This document shows positions 44,680-54,370 of a stretch of DNA of 64,000 nt, in pieces (position 1 is the first letter of the stretch; every line of letters starts with the position of its first letter). The stretch is from Paenibacillus odorifer (lineage in GTDB: Bacteria; Bacillota; Bacilli; Paenibacillales; Paenibacillaceae). Location: positions 3,100,001-3,164,000 of the forward strand of contig NZ_CP009428.1 of assembly GCF_000758725.1 (NCBI RefSeq), written 5' to 3'. The notes under the pieces are model-generated. The model did not search any database and was not told the DNA's origin. It worked only from the letters and a program-made list of their open reading frames with translations. The position numbers and the translations under genes are program-made.

Positions 44680-45399
44680 ATGTTGCGAGTGGAAAATGTA
44701 ACGCATTCTTATAAAAACGGTAATGATACTACAGCAGTGCTTCATCAAATTGACTTTTCTGTGAAAGAGGGGGAGATGGTAGCACTGCTAGGGAGCTCGG
44801 GTTCCGGTAAGTCAACGATGCTGAATCTGATGGCAGGACTAATGAAACCTACTGAAGGCCATATTTATATTGCCGATCAAGATATCGTGAAGATGAGTGA
44901 GAATAAGCTATCGGAATTTCGCAGAAAAAATATCGGGTTTATCTTTCAAGCGTATGAGCTGATTACTAGCATGACAGTCCGTGAAAATGTAGAGCTGCCG
45001 CTGGTTTTTCAATCCGTTGCACCCTCTATACGTAAACAAAAAGCTTTAGAATTGTTGGAAGGGGTCGGCATTCCTGATAAAGCCGACTTGTTCCCTTCCC
45101 AGCTGTCTGGCGGACAGCAGCAGCGTGTCAGTATTGCGCGCTCCTTAATTACGGAACCGTCTGTTATTTTTGCAGATGAACCAACCGGAAACCTAGATTC
45201 GAAGACAGAAGAAGAAATTATCAATATCCTGCTTAACCTGAACAAGAAGATGAAGACCACCTTCATAGTTGTAACTCACGAGCTAAAAGTCGCGGAGCAA
45301 ATGCAGCGGATATTCACGCTTCGTGACGGATATATGATTACTGAAAACCAAACTTCTTCGGATACTGAACTCGAAGGGGGTATACTCATTGAGGATTAG
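44680..45399 (+). CDS. ABC transporter ATPase, MacB/LolD type
   Basis: A 239-residue ABC ATPase: Walker [10 protein letters not shown] near 39, Q-loop FIFQAYELI, signature [15 protein letters not shown] near 143, Walker [16 protein letters not shown] near 165, H-loop VVTHELK near 200. It belongs to the MacB/LolD class that drives mechanotransmission by FtsX-type permeases. Its stop overlaps the start of the permease gene by 11 bases. Confidence 0.92.
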   Translation: MLRVENVTHSYKNGNDTTAVLHQIDFSVKEGEMVALLGSSGSGKSTMLNLMAGLMKPTEGHIYIADQDIVKMSENKLSEFRRKNIGFIFQAYELITSMTVRENVELPLVFQSVAPSIRKQKALELLEGVGIPDKADLFPSQLSGGQQQRVSIARSLITEPSVIFADEPTGNLDSKTEEEIINILLNLNKKMKTTFIVVTHELKVAEQMQRIFTLRDGYMITENQTSSDTELEGGILIED

Positions 45400-46777
45400 T
45401 GATATTTCCCGCTTGGCTTGGGAACAGGTCAAACGGCGGAAAGTTGTCACAGGTCTTTGTATGGCTGGCATATCCATTGGATGTGCTGCAATCATAGTTG
45501 CATTAAGTATAGGAGACTCCGCACAGAGCTACACGGAGCGGGAAATCAACCGCAATTTCAAAATGGATGAAATTACGGTGTCGCCCAACGGAGGTATACC
45601 CTCCCAAGGAGGAGGCAGCGGTGGCAGCGGATCGTCTGCGGCCAATGAAAAGCTTGATCCCGGCAGGCTGACGGCGCAAAAGCTGGAGATTATTAAAGGC
45701 TTGCGGCATGTAACTGCAGCAGCTCCCTTTCAAGAGCTAGGGTACATACAGATGTTGACTATCGATAATAAAATAACAGATGTACAGCTTATTGGAACCG
45801 ATCTACGCCTGTTAACGAAATATGATAAGAAATTCAAACAAGGCGGGGCTTCTGATTTAGTGGGAATGGCTGTACTGAACTATGGTGCAACCGTTGGACT
45901 GATTGATAACGAAACTCGGCAGCGGCTTTTTGAACAACTGAGTACAGATCCATATAACAATAAGTTGATGGAACAGTACAACAGCTTAAGTATGCTTCCA
46001 ACAGATATGTACAAGCAACAGGTTCAATTACAATCTTTTGATCCCGCCTCTCAAACCGGAGGGATGTTAGTTAGCTCACCGATTCAAGTGGTGGGGATCC
46101 TCGACAACCCGAGTGGAACGAACGAGAATATGGCTATGTACGACAAGAAGATCTATGTGTCACTAGAGACTGGCGAGCGGCTTGTAGAACAAATGAAGCT
46201 ATCGAGTGGAACCGCTGGGCAAAAGGGTGTCTATAACTCAGCGATTGTAAAGGTAGACAGCACTGAGAATATCGTGGAACTAGAGAAGCTTATTCAGAAA
46301 CTTACACTAACGACAAGCACGAATTTGTATCAAAAAGAGGCACTCGCTGATACCTTCAGCATGGTCAAGAAAGCGGCTCTCGGTGTAGGTGTATTTATTC
46401 TAATTATTGCTTCGATCTCCATTATCGTTGCGATGACTATGTCCACTCATCAACGACGGCGGCAGATCGGTATCATGAAAGTGCTGGGCGCCAATATGGG
46501 CCAGATCCGCAATATGTTCATTACAGAAGCGGCATTGCTCGGGATGTTGGGCGGATTGCTTGGTATAGTCTTTTCATACTTGATTGTATTAGGAATTAAT
46601 AAGCTCATCGGTACCTCTTCAGGAATGGGTGGAGGCGAGCCTTTGGTGATTTATATTCCTCTGATGACTCTCCCGGTAGGGATCGCATTTGCGGTAATGA
46701 CAGGGGTATTATCAGGTATTTATCCGGCGATCAGTGCATCCAGAACGAATGCACTCACGGCGATTAAACGGGATTAG
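45389..46777 (+). CDS. ABC transporter permease, MacB type
   Basis: A 462-residue MacB-like permease: one N-terminal helix (residues ~20-42), an extracellular domain of ~280 residues with a Gly/Ser-rich loop (GGGSGGSGSS) near 72, and three C-terminal helices after the MSTHQRRRQIGIMKVLGANMGQ coupling segment near 350 (in part). Start is TTG 45389 with AAGGGGG at 8 bases, inside the end of the ATPase gene. Such transporters export peptides, lipids or antibiotics via a membrane fusion protein. Confidence 0.9.
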   Translation: MRISDISRLAWEQVKRRKVVTGLCMAGISIGCAAIIVALSIGDSAQSYTEREINRNFKMDEITVSPNGGIPSQGGGSGGSGSSAANEKLDPGRLTAQKLEIIKGLRHVTAAAPFQELGYIQMLTIDNKITDVQLIGTDLRLLTKYDKKFKQGGASDLVGMAVLNYGATVGLIDNETRQRLFEQLSTDPYNNKLMEQYNSLSMLPTDMYKQQVQLQSFDPASQTGGMLVSSPIQVVGILDNPSGTNENMAMYDKKIYVSLETGERLVEQMKLSSGTAGQKGVYNSAIVKVDSTENIVELEKLIQKLTLTTSTNLYQKEALADTFSMVKKAALGVGVFILIIASISIIVAMTMSTHQRRRQIGIMKVLGANMGQIRNMFITEAALLGMLGGLLGIVFSYLIVLGINKLIGTSSGMGGGEPLVIYIPLMTLPVGIAFAVMTGVLSGIYPAISASRTNALTAIKRD

Positions 46778-46807
46778 CTATTTTTAAGTTGAAAGGAAGC
46801 CAAAGTG

Positions 46808-47896
46808 ATGAAGAGGAGAATCAAGTGGATAGTATTGGTACTGATTATAATTGCAGCAGGTTATTTTCTATACAATAAGATGTATAAGCCTGAAGCGCAG
46901 TTAGAGCCTGTTGAACCCCCACAAGCAATAACTTTTGAGGTCACACAGGAGACCATTACCAATTCCATACAGGTTAAAGGTAATTCTAATTATGAGAAAG
47001 AAACGCTTGTTTATGCTCCATATGCTTCAAAGGTGACAAAGTGGAAGGTTGAGAACGGTGGACAAGTCAAAAAAGGCGATTTACTGTTTACTCTCGATCA
47101 GGAAGCCTTAAAGAATGAGATTGCTACACAAGAGGCGACTATCCGAAAAGCAAAGCTGGAAGCAGAGCTGAATGAATTTGTGAGCCAGCAAGATGAGGAG
47201 AATGCAGCCCTTGGTGCGACTGAAGCAGAACGGATTAAAGCACTCACAGCCCAAGAAGCAACACGGCTAGGGGACGAGCTTAATCAGGTCAATGCCGAAA
47301 TACAGGCACGCGAATTAACAGAGAAAAAAGCCAAACTCAAAACAGCACTTTATTATGCTCCGGCAACCGGCATTTTCTTATTTGACAGTGCAAGCGAAAT
47401 TCCGCAAACAGTGACAGATAATCAATATATCGGAAAAATAGTAGATATGAACAAGCTTGAATTCATTGCTCTTGTAGGTGAACAAGACGTCTTCCGTATA
47501 AAGACAGGCATGAAGGTCGACGTAAAAATGACAGCTATAAAAGATTTGAAGTTATCTGGAGAAGTTACGAAGGTAGCGAAATTTGCAAAGACTGCTTCAG
47601 GTCAGAATGCCACTACCAGTTCAGTTCCTCAATTCGAAGTGGTGATCACGCTGCAGCCTGACGAGCATTTGATCGGTGGCTTAAGCTTAAACGGAGAAAT
47701 TGAAACAGTTCGCAAAGAAAATGCCACCGTTGTATCCAGCATAGCTGTAATGCATGAAGGAGACCTCTCCTACGTTATGCTGGATAAAGGGGACGGGCAA
47801 TATGAACGAAAAGATATCGAAGTGGGTCTGGAAACAACGGACAAAACAGAGGTTCTCTCTGGGTTGAAGGTTGGAGATGTTGTTGTTCTTCAGTAA
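46808..47896 (+). CDS. Membrane fusion protein (HlyD/RND type) of the MacB-like exporter
   Basis: A 362-residue protein with one N-terminal helix (residues ~8-25), a lipoyl-type beta segment (YAPYASKVTKWKVENGGQV), a coiled coil at ~95-185 rich in Glu/Ala/Gln, a second lipoyl half, and beta-barrel domains (LSGEVTKVAKFAKTASGQN). It is 31 bases after the permease. A GTG at 46805 directly before the ATG is possible but less likely. It completes a tripartite-like exporter of YknXYZ type in a Gram-positive cell. Confidence 0.87.
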   Translation: MKRRIKWIVLVLIIIAAGYFLYNKMYKPEAQLEPVEPPQAITFEVTQETITNSIQVKGNSNYEKETLVYAPYASKVTKWKVENGGQVKKGDLLFTLDQEALKNEIATQEATIRKAKLEAELNEFVSQQDEENAALGATEAERIKALTAQEATRLGDELNQVNAEIQARELTEKKAKLKTALYYAPATGIFLFDSASEIPQTVTDNQYIGKIVDMNKLEFIALVGEQDVFRIKTGMKVDVKMTAIKDLKLSGEVTKVAKFAKTASGQNATTSSVPQFEVVITLQPDEHLIGGLSLNGEIETVRKENATVVSSIAVMHEGDLSYVMLDKGDGQYERKDIEVGLETTDKTEVLSGLKVGDVVVLQ

Positions 47897-47914
47897 AAAT
47901 GACTAACGCTTGAT

Positions 47915-49213
47915 TTACTTCTCAATCGTTTGACGCCAAACGTTAATATCTTTATTAAGATCGGTAAGATCAGGAACCGGGATTTGCTCATCGGAAAGGT
48001 TATATTTGGCTTTTAAGGCTAAGATCCGATAGACGCTTTCATCAATCCGTGTTTCTTGAATCTTACCGTTTTTTACGTTTTGCAGGAGGGAGTCCATGAC
48101 CCGTTTTTCATTATCATAGCCATGAGCGACAAGGAGAATATCACTACCTGCATTCACAGTATCTACAGCTGCAGCAGCCAGATCGTAGTTCTTCATGATG
48201 GCTCCCATGGTTAGATCATCTGTAATTACGATTCCTTGGTAGCCCATTTCATCTCGAAGCTGTTCACCAATAATGGTACGCGATAAGGATGCAGGTTTGT
48301 CTGGATCTAATTTTGGAAACAAAATATGAGCGACCATTACGGCGTCCGTCCCCTCTTTAATGGCTGCTTGGAAGGGGAGCCATTCTAATTCGGCTAGCTG
48401 ACCGGCTGTTTTATTCACAATCGGCAGAGCCAGATGGGAGTCGACAGAGGTATCTCCGTGTCCTGGGAAATGTTTGACAACAGGAACGACGCCTTCACTC
48501 TCAATTCCCTTCATTTCGGCAATCCCTAGTTGAATGACTTGGCCAGCAGCATTACCGAACGAACGATCTCCGATGACTGGATTATCTGGATTGCTATTGA
48601 TATCGAGAACGGGAGCAAAGTTCATATTAAATCCGGCTGAACGTACTTCTCTTGCGAGCAGCTTTCCCATTTTCTCGGCAGCAGCAGCGTCATTACTTGC
48701 ACCCACTGTTCCGTTAGAAGGGAATGTAGCATATTCTTTAGGCATCCGGCTGACTTTTCCACCCTCTTGATCCACACTCATGAATAGTGGGGCAGGGTTG
48801 CCAGTGTTACTCTTTTTCATAGAATTGATAAGACTGATCATCCCTTTCAGGCTTTTAATATTGTCCTTATAGAGGATGATTCCACCGATTTTGTCTTCGG
48901 TAATCATCTTTTTAGCTTGCTCATCAAGGACAGTTCCATCAATTCCAACTAGGAGCATTTGTCCGATTTTTTCTTCCAAAGTCATCCCAGCAACCTGAAG
49001 AGCAATTGGATCGCTGATTGCTGAGGGGGTGGGAGCCAAGCTAGCGGTTGGTGAAGGTGTGGATTGGGAGGTCGGTGTAGCGGTAGCTTCAGATTGTGAA
49101 TTATTGCTGCTATTGGAACAGCCAGCTATGAGGAACAGTGACACCATAGCTGCAATAATGAAGAGTGTACCGGAAATCTTAGGCTTTAGGCTGTGACGGG
49201 TCAATCTAATCAT
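47915..49213 (-). CDS. nagZ: Beta-N-acetylhexosaminidase, NagZ family GH3 lipoprotein
   Basis: A 432-residue lipoprotein: signal peptide with the lipobox FLIAGC near 30, a Thr/Pro/Ser-rich linker (TPTSQSTPSPTASLAP) to ~65, and the GH3 barrel. Visible motifs are EKIGQMLLVG, FMSVDQEGGKVSRMP near 150, VVKHFPGHGDTSVDSH near 240 (the catalytic His/Asp loop of NagZ) and ITDDLTMGAI near 330 with the nucleophile Asp. It removes GlcNAc from cell-wall fragments outside the cell. It is convergent with the exporter operon, and I see no clear terminator between them. Confidence 0.9.
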   Translation of the reverse strand: MIRLTRHSLKPKISGTLFIIAAMVSLFLIAGCSNSSNNSQSEATATPTSQSTPSPTASLAPTPSAISDPIALQVAGMTLEEKIGQMLLVGIDGTVLDEQAKKMITEDKIGGIILYKDNIKSLKGMISLINSMKKSNTGNPAPLFMSVDQEGGKVSRMPKEYATFPSNGTVGASNDAAAAEKMGKLLAREVRSAGFNMNFAPVLDINSNPDNPVIGDRSFGNAAGQVIQLGIAEMKGIESEGVVPVVKHFPGHGDTSVDSHLALPIVNKTAGQLAELEWLPFQAAIKEGTDAVMVAHILFPKLDPDKPASLSRTIIGEQLRDEMGYQGIVITDDLTMGAIMKNYDLAAAAVDTVNAGSDILLVAHGYDNEKRVMDSLLQNVKNGKIQETRIDESVYRILALKAKYNLSDEQIPVPDLTDLNKDINVWRQTIEK

Positions 49214-49340
49214 CTGAATAGTCGTCCTTTCGTTAGCTAAATTAGATATTGGGAGAGGAATCCTTGCTGACTTAGAAGCACGGTGATAAGATAAACTTAA
49301 ATATTTACATATTAAATTTGAATAATGAGGTGACGGTCCA

Positions 49341-49844
49341 ATGAAAGATGGATTAGTACAAGCACTTAATGAACAGATGAATTTCGAGTTTTATTCCGCT
49401 CATGTTTATCTAGCGATGGCTGCTTATTGTTCCGGCGAAAGTCTGGATGGATTTGCAAACTTTTTTCTAATTCAAGCCGAAGAAGAACGGTTCCATGCCA
49501 TGAAGATTTATAAGTTCCTTAACGATCGGGATAACCGTGCTACGCTAGAAGCACTACCAGAGCCGAAGAACGAATATAACTCGATGTTAGATGCTTTTGA
49601 ACATGCCTTCGCGCATGAACAACAGAACACTAAACGGTTCTATCATTTGGCTGATCTTGCTCTGGATGAGCGTGAACATGCGACGATTTATTTCTTGAAA
49701 TGGTTTATAGACGAGCAAGTAGAAGAAGAAGCACTCTTTAGCAACATCATCAGTAAACTGAAACGAATTGATAAAGATAGCAACGCCTTCTACATGCTGG
49801 ATGCCGAGTTTGCTGCACGTACTTTTACAGCTCCGGCTGAATAA
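49341..49844 (+). CDS. Ferritin (non-heme iron storage)
   Basis: A 167-residue ferritin-like protein with the di-iron ligands of bacterial ferritins: Glu in NEQMNFEFYSAHVYL near 17, EEERFHAMKIY near 50 (Glu/His pair), then E in FEHAFAHEQ near 95 and the last Glu-Gln block FIDEQVEEEALF near 130. The ATG follows GAGGTGACGG. It stores iron as ferric oxide in the cytoplasm. A bidirectional terminator follows. Confidence 0.92.
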   Translation: MKDGLVQALNEQMNFEFYSAHVYLAMAAYCSGESLDGFANFFLIQAEEERFHAMKIYKFLNDRDNRATLEALPEPKNEYNSMLDAFEHAFAHEQQNTKRFYHLADLALDEREHATIYFLKWFIDEQVEEEALFSNIISKLKRIDKDSNAFYMLDAEFAARTFTAPAE

Positions 49845-49857
49845 GTTATTGAAGCCC

Positions 49858-49888
49858 AAAAGCCTGAGAAATCAGGCTTTTTTATTTT
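49858..49888. terminator. Bidirectional terminator
   Basis: AAAAGCCTGA and TCAGGCTTTT form a nine-base stem with a five-base loop between ferritin and the convergent beta-propeller gene. Confidence 0.85.
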
Positions 49889-51240
49889 ATAGATGCAGGA
49901 AGTTTAATGGCGAGCAGCTTATTATCCGTTCGAATCATCAGCATCCCTCCAGTTTTAAGGGAAGGGGCAAAGTTACGAGAGCCTGTGTTCACAGTGAAAA
50001 TAGGCTTCAGAGTTAACATGTCATAAGCGTGAAATAGGCCATCAGATTGTCCACTATAAACCACGTTTCCGAACAGATCCGTCTGTACCACTGGATTCTC
50101 TCCAATATTGAGGTCGACAAGCTGTCCAGTTCCTAGCTTAAGTGCGGATAAAGTACCTTTATCTTGATTTTGAAATAACATTCTTTGTTGATAAACTTGG
50201 TTCAGTGGAGAGTCTTTTTCTTTAACCATCGAGGTCCAGGTTTGCACCGGTTTACCCTCTGCAGAATAATTCCAGAAATCATATTTCACAAACTTACTAC
50301 CCTGAAAGATATAAAAGTCTTTTCCATCCAAAAACGCGTTTCCATTCATCCCATTATAAGTGTACACACCATCCTTATTCTCGGTATCTGTCCATTTATA
50401 TAAACGTTCTCCTTTTAATTCTCCCGTCTTTATGTTGAACACGGATACTTTGACTTTACGATTTACCGGGTCATCATCCATCATAAATGTATTCGTAATG
50501 GAGTAGAGAAGTCCATCCTTCACTGCTAACGGCATCCATTGCCGGGTCTGGTCCCATAGTTTTTTTCCTGTCAGACTGTCATAGGCGGCTAGTCCAGCAG
50601 TTGTTAAGGCCCCTTGAGACAGATAGCTGCGAATAACGACCCCATCTGTTTCCATGAGATCTGATAAGCCTGTAAAGTTATTACTTTTTTCTACAGCCTT
50701 CCATTTGATCTTTCCGGTTACGGCGTCAACTGCTGCTAATTGTTCCTCTTGTGTAACATAAATAGTAGATCCTAAACGCTGTATATTTGTAGCTTTGGGG
50801 AGTGTTATGGAAGCCGACCATGCTTTTTTACCTGCCTCACTAACGGCATATAGGGAGCCGCTTTGGGTCAGACCGTAGATAAATCCATTATTGTATGTGA
50901 ATAGCGGCGCTAATCCACTTCCGAACTCCCATAATTTTTTGCCTGTTGCCGCATTCATTGCGGTTAATTTTTCATTGCGCTGCAACGCAAAGATCTTCCC
51001 GTTTTCCGCGAGTGCTGTAATGTCCTGTCCGGTGATTCTGTCTTTTTTTAAAATGGCGAGTTGTGCTGACCAAACAGGTTTTAGGATCGGGGCTGTGACT
51101 TCACTGTAATAAGTGTTACTTAGGCTTACAACTGCTTTTTCTGCGGAAATGACTGACGTTGATCCACTGTTTGTTACTGGAATTAAAATACTCCCTATAG
51201 CTAAACACGTAACAATTTTCTTCGGCAAAGACTGAATCAT
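49882..51240 (-). CDS. Exported PQQ-type beta-propeller protein
   Basis: A 452-residue protein with a signal peptide (IQSLPKKIVTCLAIGSILIP), then repeated propeller blades of the PQQ/outer-membrane-protein BamB type: ALNAATGKKLWEFG-type units recur (MNAATGKKLWE, VDAVTGKIKWKAV, YDSLTGKKLWDQ), each ending in W. No cofactor site is visible, so the blades are probably structural. The ATG at 51240 follows AAAGGAG at 9 bases; the GTG directly before it is an unlikely start. It faces ferritin; function unknown. Confidence 0.82.
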   Translation of the reverse strand: MIQSLPKKIVTCLAIGSILIPVTNSGSTSVISAEKAVVSLSNTYYSEVTAPILKPVWSAQLAILKKDRITGQDITALAENGKIFALQRNEKLTAMNAATGKKLWEFGSGLAPLFTYNNGFIYGLTQSGSLYAVSEAGKKAWSASITLPKATNIQRLGSTIYVTQEEQLAAVDAVTGKIKWKAVEKSNNFTGLSDLMETDGVVIRSYLSQGALTTAGLAAYDSLTGKKLWDQTRQWMPLAVKDGLLYSITNTFMMDDDPVNRKVKVSVFNIKTGELKGERLYKWTDTENKDGVYTYNGMNGNAFLDGKDFYIFQGSKFVKYDFWNYSAEGKPVQTWTSMVKEKDSPLNQVYQQRMLFQNQDKGTLSALKLGTGQLVDLNIGENPVVQTDLFGNVVYSGQSDGLFHAYDMLTLKPIFTVNTGSRNFAPSLKTGGMLMIRTDNKLLAIKLPASIK

Positions 51241-51489
51241 CACTCCACGCTCCTTTAAATTTGTCATTACTATAATTAGACAATAAAAATAGCAAAAAGT
51301 TACTATTCCAGAAGAATGGAAGCAAAGTTGAACGGGGGCAAACTATGTTACGTTCTGCAAAACAGTTACGACCTTGCAACTCTATTTGACAGAGGGAACT
51401 ATTACGCCCCGTAGCAACACTGTTTCTCTAGACCCACCCGAATCTCAAAGTGTAGTATAGAACAATACTATTCTTTGGGGGTTCTTTTT
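51241..51489. promoter_or_regulatory. Divergent intergenic region before the CDF gene
   Basis: The 249 bases hold a small inverted repeat TAGTAT-AGAACA-ATACTA at 51454-51471 about 18 bases before the CDF start, which could be a metal-regulator site, and a TTGACA at 51389. I found no recognisable riboswitch, RNA or small gene. Confidence 0.3.
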
Positions 51490-52359
51490 TTGGAAACTTA
51501 TAACGACATTAAACAAGGCGAAAAAGGAGCTTGGCTAAGCATCGTTGCTTATATCTTTTTATCAGCTATCAAGCTGTTCATAGGTACAGTCTCAGGATCT
51601 CAAGCGTTGCTTGCAGATGGATTGAATAACAGTACCGATATTATTGCTTCTATCGCGGTACTAATTGGCCTGAAGATTTCCAGAAGACCGCCGGATTCGA
51701 ACCACAGCTACGGGCATTTTAGAGCGGAGACCGTGGCTTCATTAATTGCTTCATTCATTATGATTGCGGTAGGGCTTCAAGTTTTGTATCAAGCTGTGAA
51801 CAAGTTTATTCAACCAGCACTGGAAAGTCCTGATCTTATAGCGGCGTGGACGGCAGTGGGGTGTGCTGTAGTTATGATGGCTGTCTATATGTATAATATT
51901 AGGCTGGCCCGCGCCATTAACAGTAACGCAATGCGGGCAGTAGCACTGGATAATCGATCAGATGCTATAGTTAGCGTGGGCGCTTTTATCGGAATTGTGG
52001 CTTCCTCCTTAGGCGTTCCTTGGCTTGACCCGCTTACAGCTATCATTGTCGGACTAATCATCTGTAAGACGGCATGGGATATCTTTAGCAAGGCTACGCA
52101 TGATCTAACGGACGGATTTGATGCGGAAGAGCTTGAACAGATGAAAGAAACTGTGGCAGAAATTGATGGCGTACAATCCATAAAAGATATCAAAGCCCGT
52201 ATCCATGGGAATAACGTATTAGTAGACACAACTGTACTAGTGGATTCTCAGCTAAGTGTGGTGCAGAGCCATGATATTACGGAAGAAATTGAAGAACAGT
52301 TAAAAGACCGGCACCAAGTTTCCAATGTACTTGTACATATCGAACCCGTGATGAAGTAG
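51490..52359 (+). CDS. Cation diffusion facilitator (CDF) family transporter
   Basis: A 289-residue CDF protein with six membrane helices. The metal site is visible in SQALLADGLNNSTDIIASI (Asp/Asn/Asp near 40-50) and in NRSDAIVSVGAFIG (the second Asp near 155). The C-terminal cytosolic domain (residues ~205-289) ends in NVLVHIEPV, the usual metal-sensing fold. The chosen start is TTG 51490 with GGGGG at 8 bases; an in-frame TTG at 51475 has none. It exports divalent metals such as Mn, Zn or Fe; the ion cannot be read from the sequence. Its location near ferritin and hemerythrin fits a metal-handling region. Confidence 0.9.
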   Translation: METYNDIKQGEKGAWLSIVAYIFLSAIKLFIGTVSGSQALLADGLNNSTDIIASIAVLIGLKISRRPPDSNHSYGHFRAETVASLIASFIMIAVGLQVLYQAVNKFIQPALESPDLIAAWTAVGCAVVMMAVYMYNIRLARAINSNAMRAVALDNRSDAIVSVGAFIGIVASSLGVPWLDPLTAIIVGLIICKTAWDIFSKATHDLTDGFDAEELEQMKETVAEIDGVQSIKDIKARIHGNNVLVDTTVLVDSQLSVVQSHDITEEIEEQLKDRHQVSNVLVHIEPVMK

Positions 52360-52509
52360 AGATTATTAAATAGGTACCAAATCAGTAGGTGCTATATGTA
52401 CAGCTAAAGGTTGAATATAGACGCCTGTGATGTTGTTAATAGTTCTTTTGTGGAGAAAGGTGGAAAATAAAATTGAAATGTAATTTTCAAGAAACGGAAT
52501 GGTGATTTC

Positions 52510-52920
52510 ATGATCGCTTGGAAAGATTCATATGATATCGGTGTAGAAAAAATTGACTGCCAGCACAGACAGTTGTTAGCGAAATTGAACGAGTTCTTTG
52601 AAGCATGCAGTAATCAGCAAGGGAAAGAAAAGATCGAGGAAACGCTGAAATTCTTAAAAGAATACACGATTGAACATTTCAGTAATGAAGAGCAGCTGAT
52701 GGAGGAGATCAACTTCCCTGAACTAGCTGAACATCGTCAGACACATGCTGATTTCGTGAAGGCTGTTCTCGAATTGGAAGAAACGGTCAAAACAAAGGGA
52801 GTATCCGTACTCTCAACCATCAAGCTTAATCGAACGTTAACAGACTGGCTGATAAATCACATCAATAAATGCGATAAGCTGATTGGTCAATGTATGGCCA
52901 CACGTGATAAAGCGATATAA
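52510..52920 (+). CDS. Bacteriohemerythrin-like protein
   Basis: A 136-residue hemerythrin domain protein. Five iron-ligand histidines and two carboxylates are in place: DCQHRQLLAKLNEFFEA near 19, YTIEHFSNEEQLMEE near 55, HRQTHADFVKAV near 77, and WLINHINKCDK near 117. It has no other domain. The ATG follows TGGTGATTTC with a weak ribosome binding site. Such proteins bind oxygen or nitric oxide and may supply or sense oxygen. Confidence 0.92.
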   Translation: MIAWKDSYDIGVEKIDCQHRQLLAKLNEFFEACSNQQGKEKIEETLKFLKEYTIEHFSNEEQLMEEINFPELAEHRQTHADFVKAVLELEETVKTKGVSVLSTIKLNRTLTDWLINHINKCDKLIGQCMATRDKAI

Positions 52921-52936
52921 GATAAACCTCCAAAGG

Positions 52937-52963
52937 AGATGCCGAAGGGCATTTTCTTTTTTT
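52937..52963 (+). terminator. Rho-independent terminator after hemerythrin
   Basis: ATGCC and GGCAT arms with a GAAG tetraloop, followed by TTTTCTTTTTTT. Confidence 0.75.
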
Positions 52964-53072
52964 AGTTCCGATGTTTTCCGAACACCGCATTACAGTTTAT
53001 ACTGGGTTAACGGTTTGTGTTATGATTTGAGATAAGAAGTAGAGAAGTAGTAAGGTAAAGGGGAGAGAAACG

Positions 53073-54266
53073 ATGAAAACATTACGAATGTTAGCTTCAG
53101 GATTTGCTATGCTGCTCATTCTGGGTCTTGTTAATTTCTACATTGGCTATCACGGCTGGTTACTTATTCATGAATGGTTTTCAGGTGTTTCGTCAGCAGT
53201 ATTCTGGACATTATTTATACTCATCGCTTTTGCGTATGTCATTGGAATGATTCCATGGCCAAAATCGGTTAAACCGATCGCCAGATTCTTTAAAGTGATT
53301 GGATCGTATTATCTAGCCTGTATGGAATTTGCTATCATTACGTTACCTTTGGCAGACCTATTATATGTGATACTGGGATGGTCGGGAATCGATCGTACCT
53401 ATTACATCGCAGAAGCGGGCGGGACAATTCTGATATTACTGGCAGTTTTTCTGGTCTGGGGTTCAATCAACGCCTGGAGTACCGTGATCCGCACACATTC
53501 CATTCCTATTGATAAATCTATTGGCACCAGCACGCCATTAACGATCGCGGTTGCTTCAGACCTGCACTTAGGGAATATCGTGGGCAATCGTCATCTCAAA
53601 AAAATGGTTTCACAAATGAACGCTATGCAACCCGATGTGATTTTGCTGGCTGGAGATGTCTTGGATGACAGCATTGAACCTTTTATCCGCAATAGTATGA
53701 GTGAACAGATTAAACAGTTAAAAGCTCGTTATGGTGTCTACGCAGTACTGGGCAATCACGAATATTATGGTGGATCAATTAAGGAATATACCGATTTGAT
53801 GAGTAGTATTGGGATCAAGGTCCTGCAAGATGAGGTTGAAGAAGTCGCAGGAACCTATATTGTAGGCCGAAAAGATAAGACAGCCGAGGCGATGGAAGCC
53901 GGTGGCAGACAAAGTGTAAGCTCCTTGCTCGAAGGACTTGATCTTACACGTCCTGTGATTATGATGGATCATCAGCCTACAGGCTTCGACGTAGCCGCTC
54001 AAGCTGGGGTAGACGTTCTACTCTCTGGTCATACACACCGAGGACAGATTGCTCCAAATCACTGGATCACTAAACGTTTGTTCGAGCTGGACTGGGGATA
54101 TCTTCGTAAGGACAATTTGCATGTAGTCGTGTCGTCAGGTTATGGAACATGGGGACCCCCAATTCGTTTAGCAAGCCGGTCGGAGATCATTAAGCTAGAG
54201 GTTATGCTGGAGGGTTCTAAAAAATACAGTGAAGAGCCTGTTTCCACAAAAACGGTGTTAATCTAA
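53073..54266 (+). CDS. Membrane-anchored metallophosphoesterase
   Basis: A 397-residue protein with four or five helices in residues 1-140 and a calcineurin-like domain after that: VASDLHLGN near 165 (DxH), LAGDVLDDS near 193 (GDxxD), LGNHEYYGG near 222 (GNHE), and SGHTHRGQI near 320 (GHxH). All five metal-ligand blocks are intact. It is of the YkuE/YaeI class, phosphatases acting near the membrane. Start ATG after GGGGAGAG. A terminator follows. Confidence 0.91.
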   Translation: MKTLRMLASGFAMLLILGLVNFYIGYHGWLLIHEWFSGVSSAVFWTLFILIAFAYVIGMIPWPKSVKPIARFFKVIGSYYLACMEFAIITLPLADLLYVILGWSGIDRTYYIAEAGGTILILLAVFLVWGSINAWSTVIRTHSIPIDKSIGTSTPLTIAVASDLHLGNIVGNRHLKKMVSQMNAMQPDVILLAGDVLDDSIEPFIRNSMSEQIKQLKARYGVYAVLGNHEYYGGSIKEYTDLMSSIGIKVLQDEVEEVAGTYIVGRKDKTAEAMEAGGRQSVSSLLEGLDLTRPVIMMDHQPTGFDVAAQAGVDVLLSGHTHRGQIAPNHWITKRLFELDWGYLRKDNLHVVVSSGYGTWGPPIRLASRSEIIKLEVMLEGSKKYSEEPVSTKTVLI

Positions 54267-54283
54267 GGTGAGTTTATATTTAG

Positions 54284-54337
54284 AGGCTGTTTCATCAGCA
54301 GATTTATTCTGCTAGGTGAGGCAGCTTCTTTTTTTTG
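54284..54337 (+). terminator. Rho-independent terminator after metallophosphoesterase
   Basis: An outer GCTG..CAGC stem with an inner perfect AGCAG/CTGCT stem, followed by eight T. The last T bases overlap the TTGACA of the next promoter. Confidence 0.7.
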
Positions 54338-54363
54338 ACAACGCATGGGGATTGTAGTATGTT
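54335..54363 (+). promoter_or_regulatory. Sigma-A promoter of the MarR-NmrA operon
   Basis: A consensus TTGACA at 54335-54340, a 17-base spacer and TATGTT at 54358-54363. The predicted start site is at about 54370, at the first base of the MarR-type palindrome. Confidence 0.65.
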
Positions 54364-54370
54364 TGAAAAA

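Noticed and set aside
51268..51489. Manganese or cobalt riboswitch before the CDF gene
   Set aside because: The conserved loops of yybP-ykoY or NiCo elements are not present; only one short hairpin is visible.
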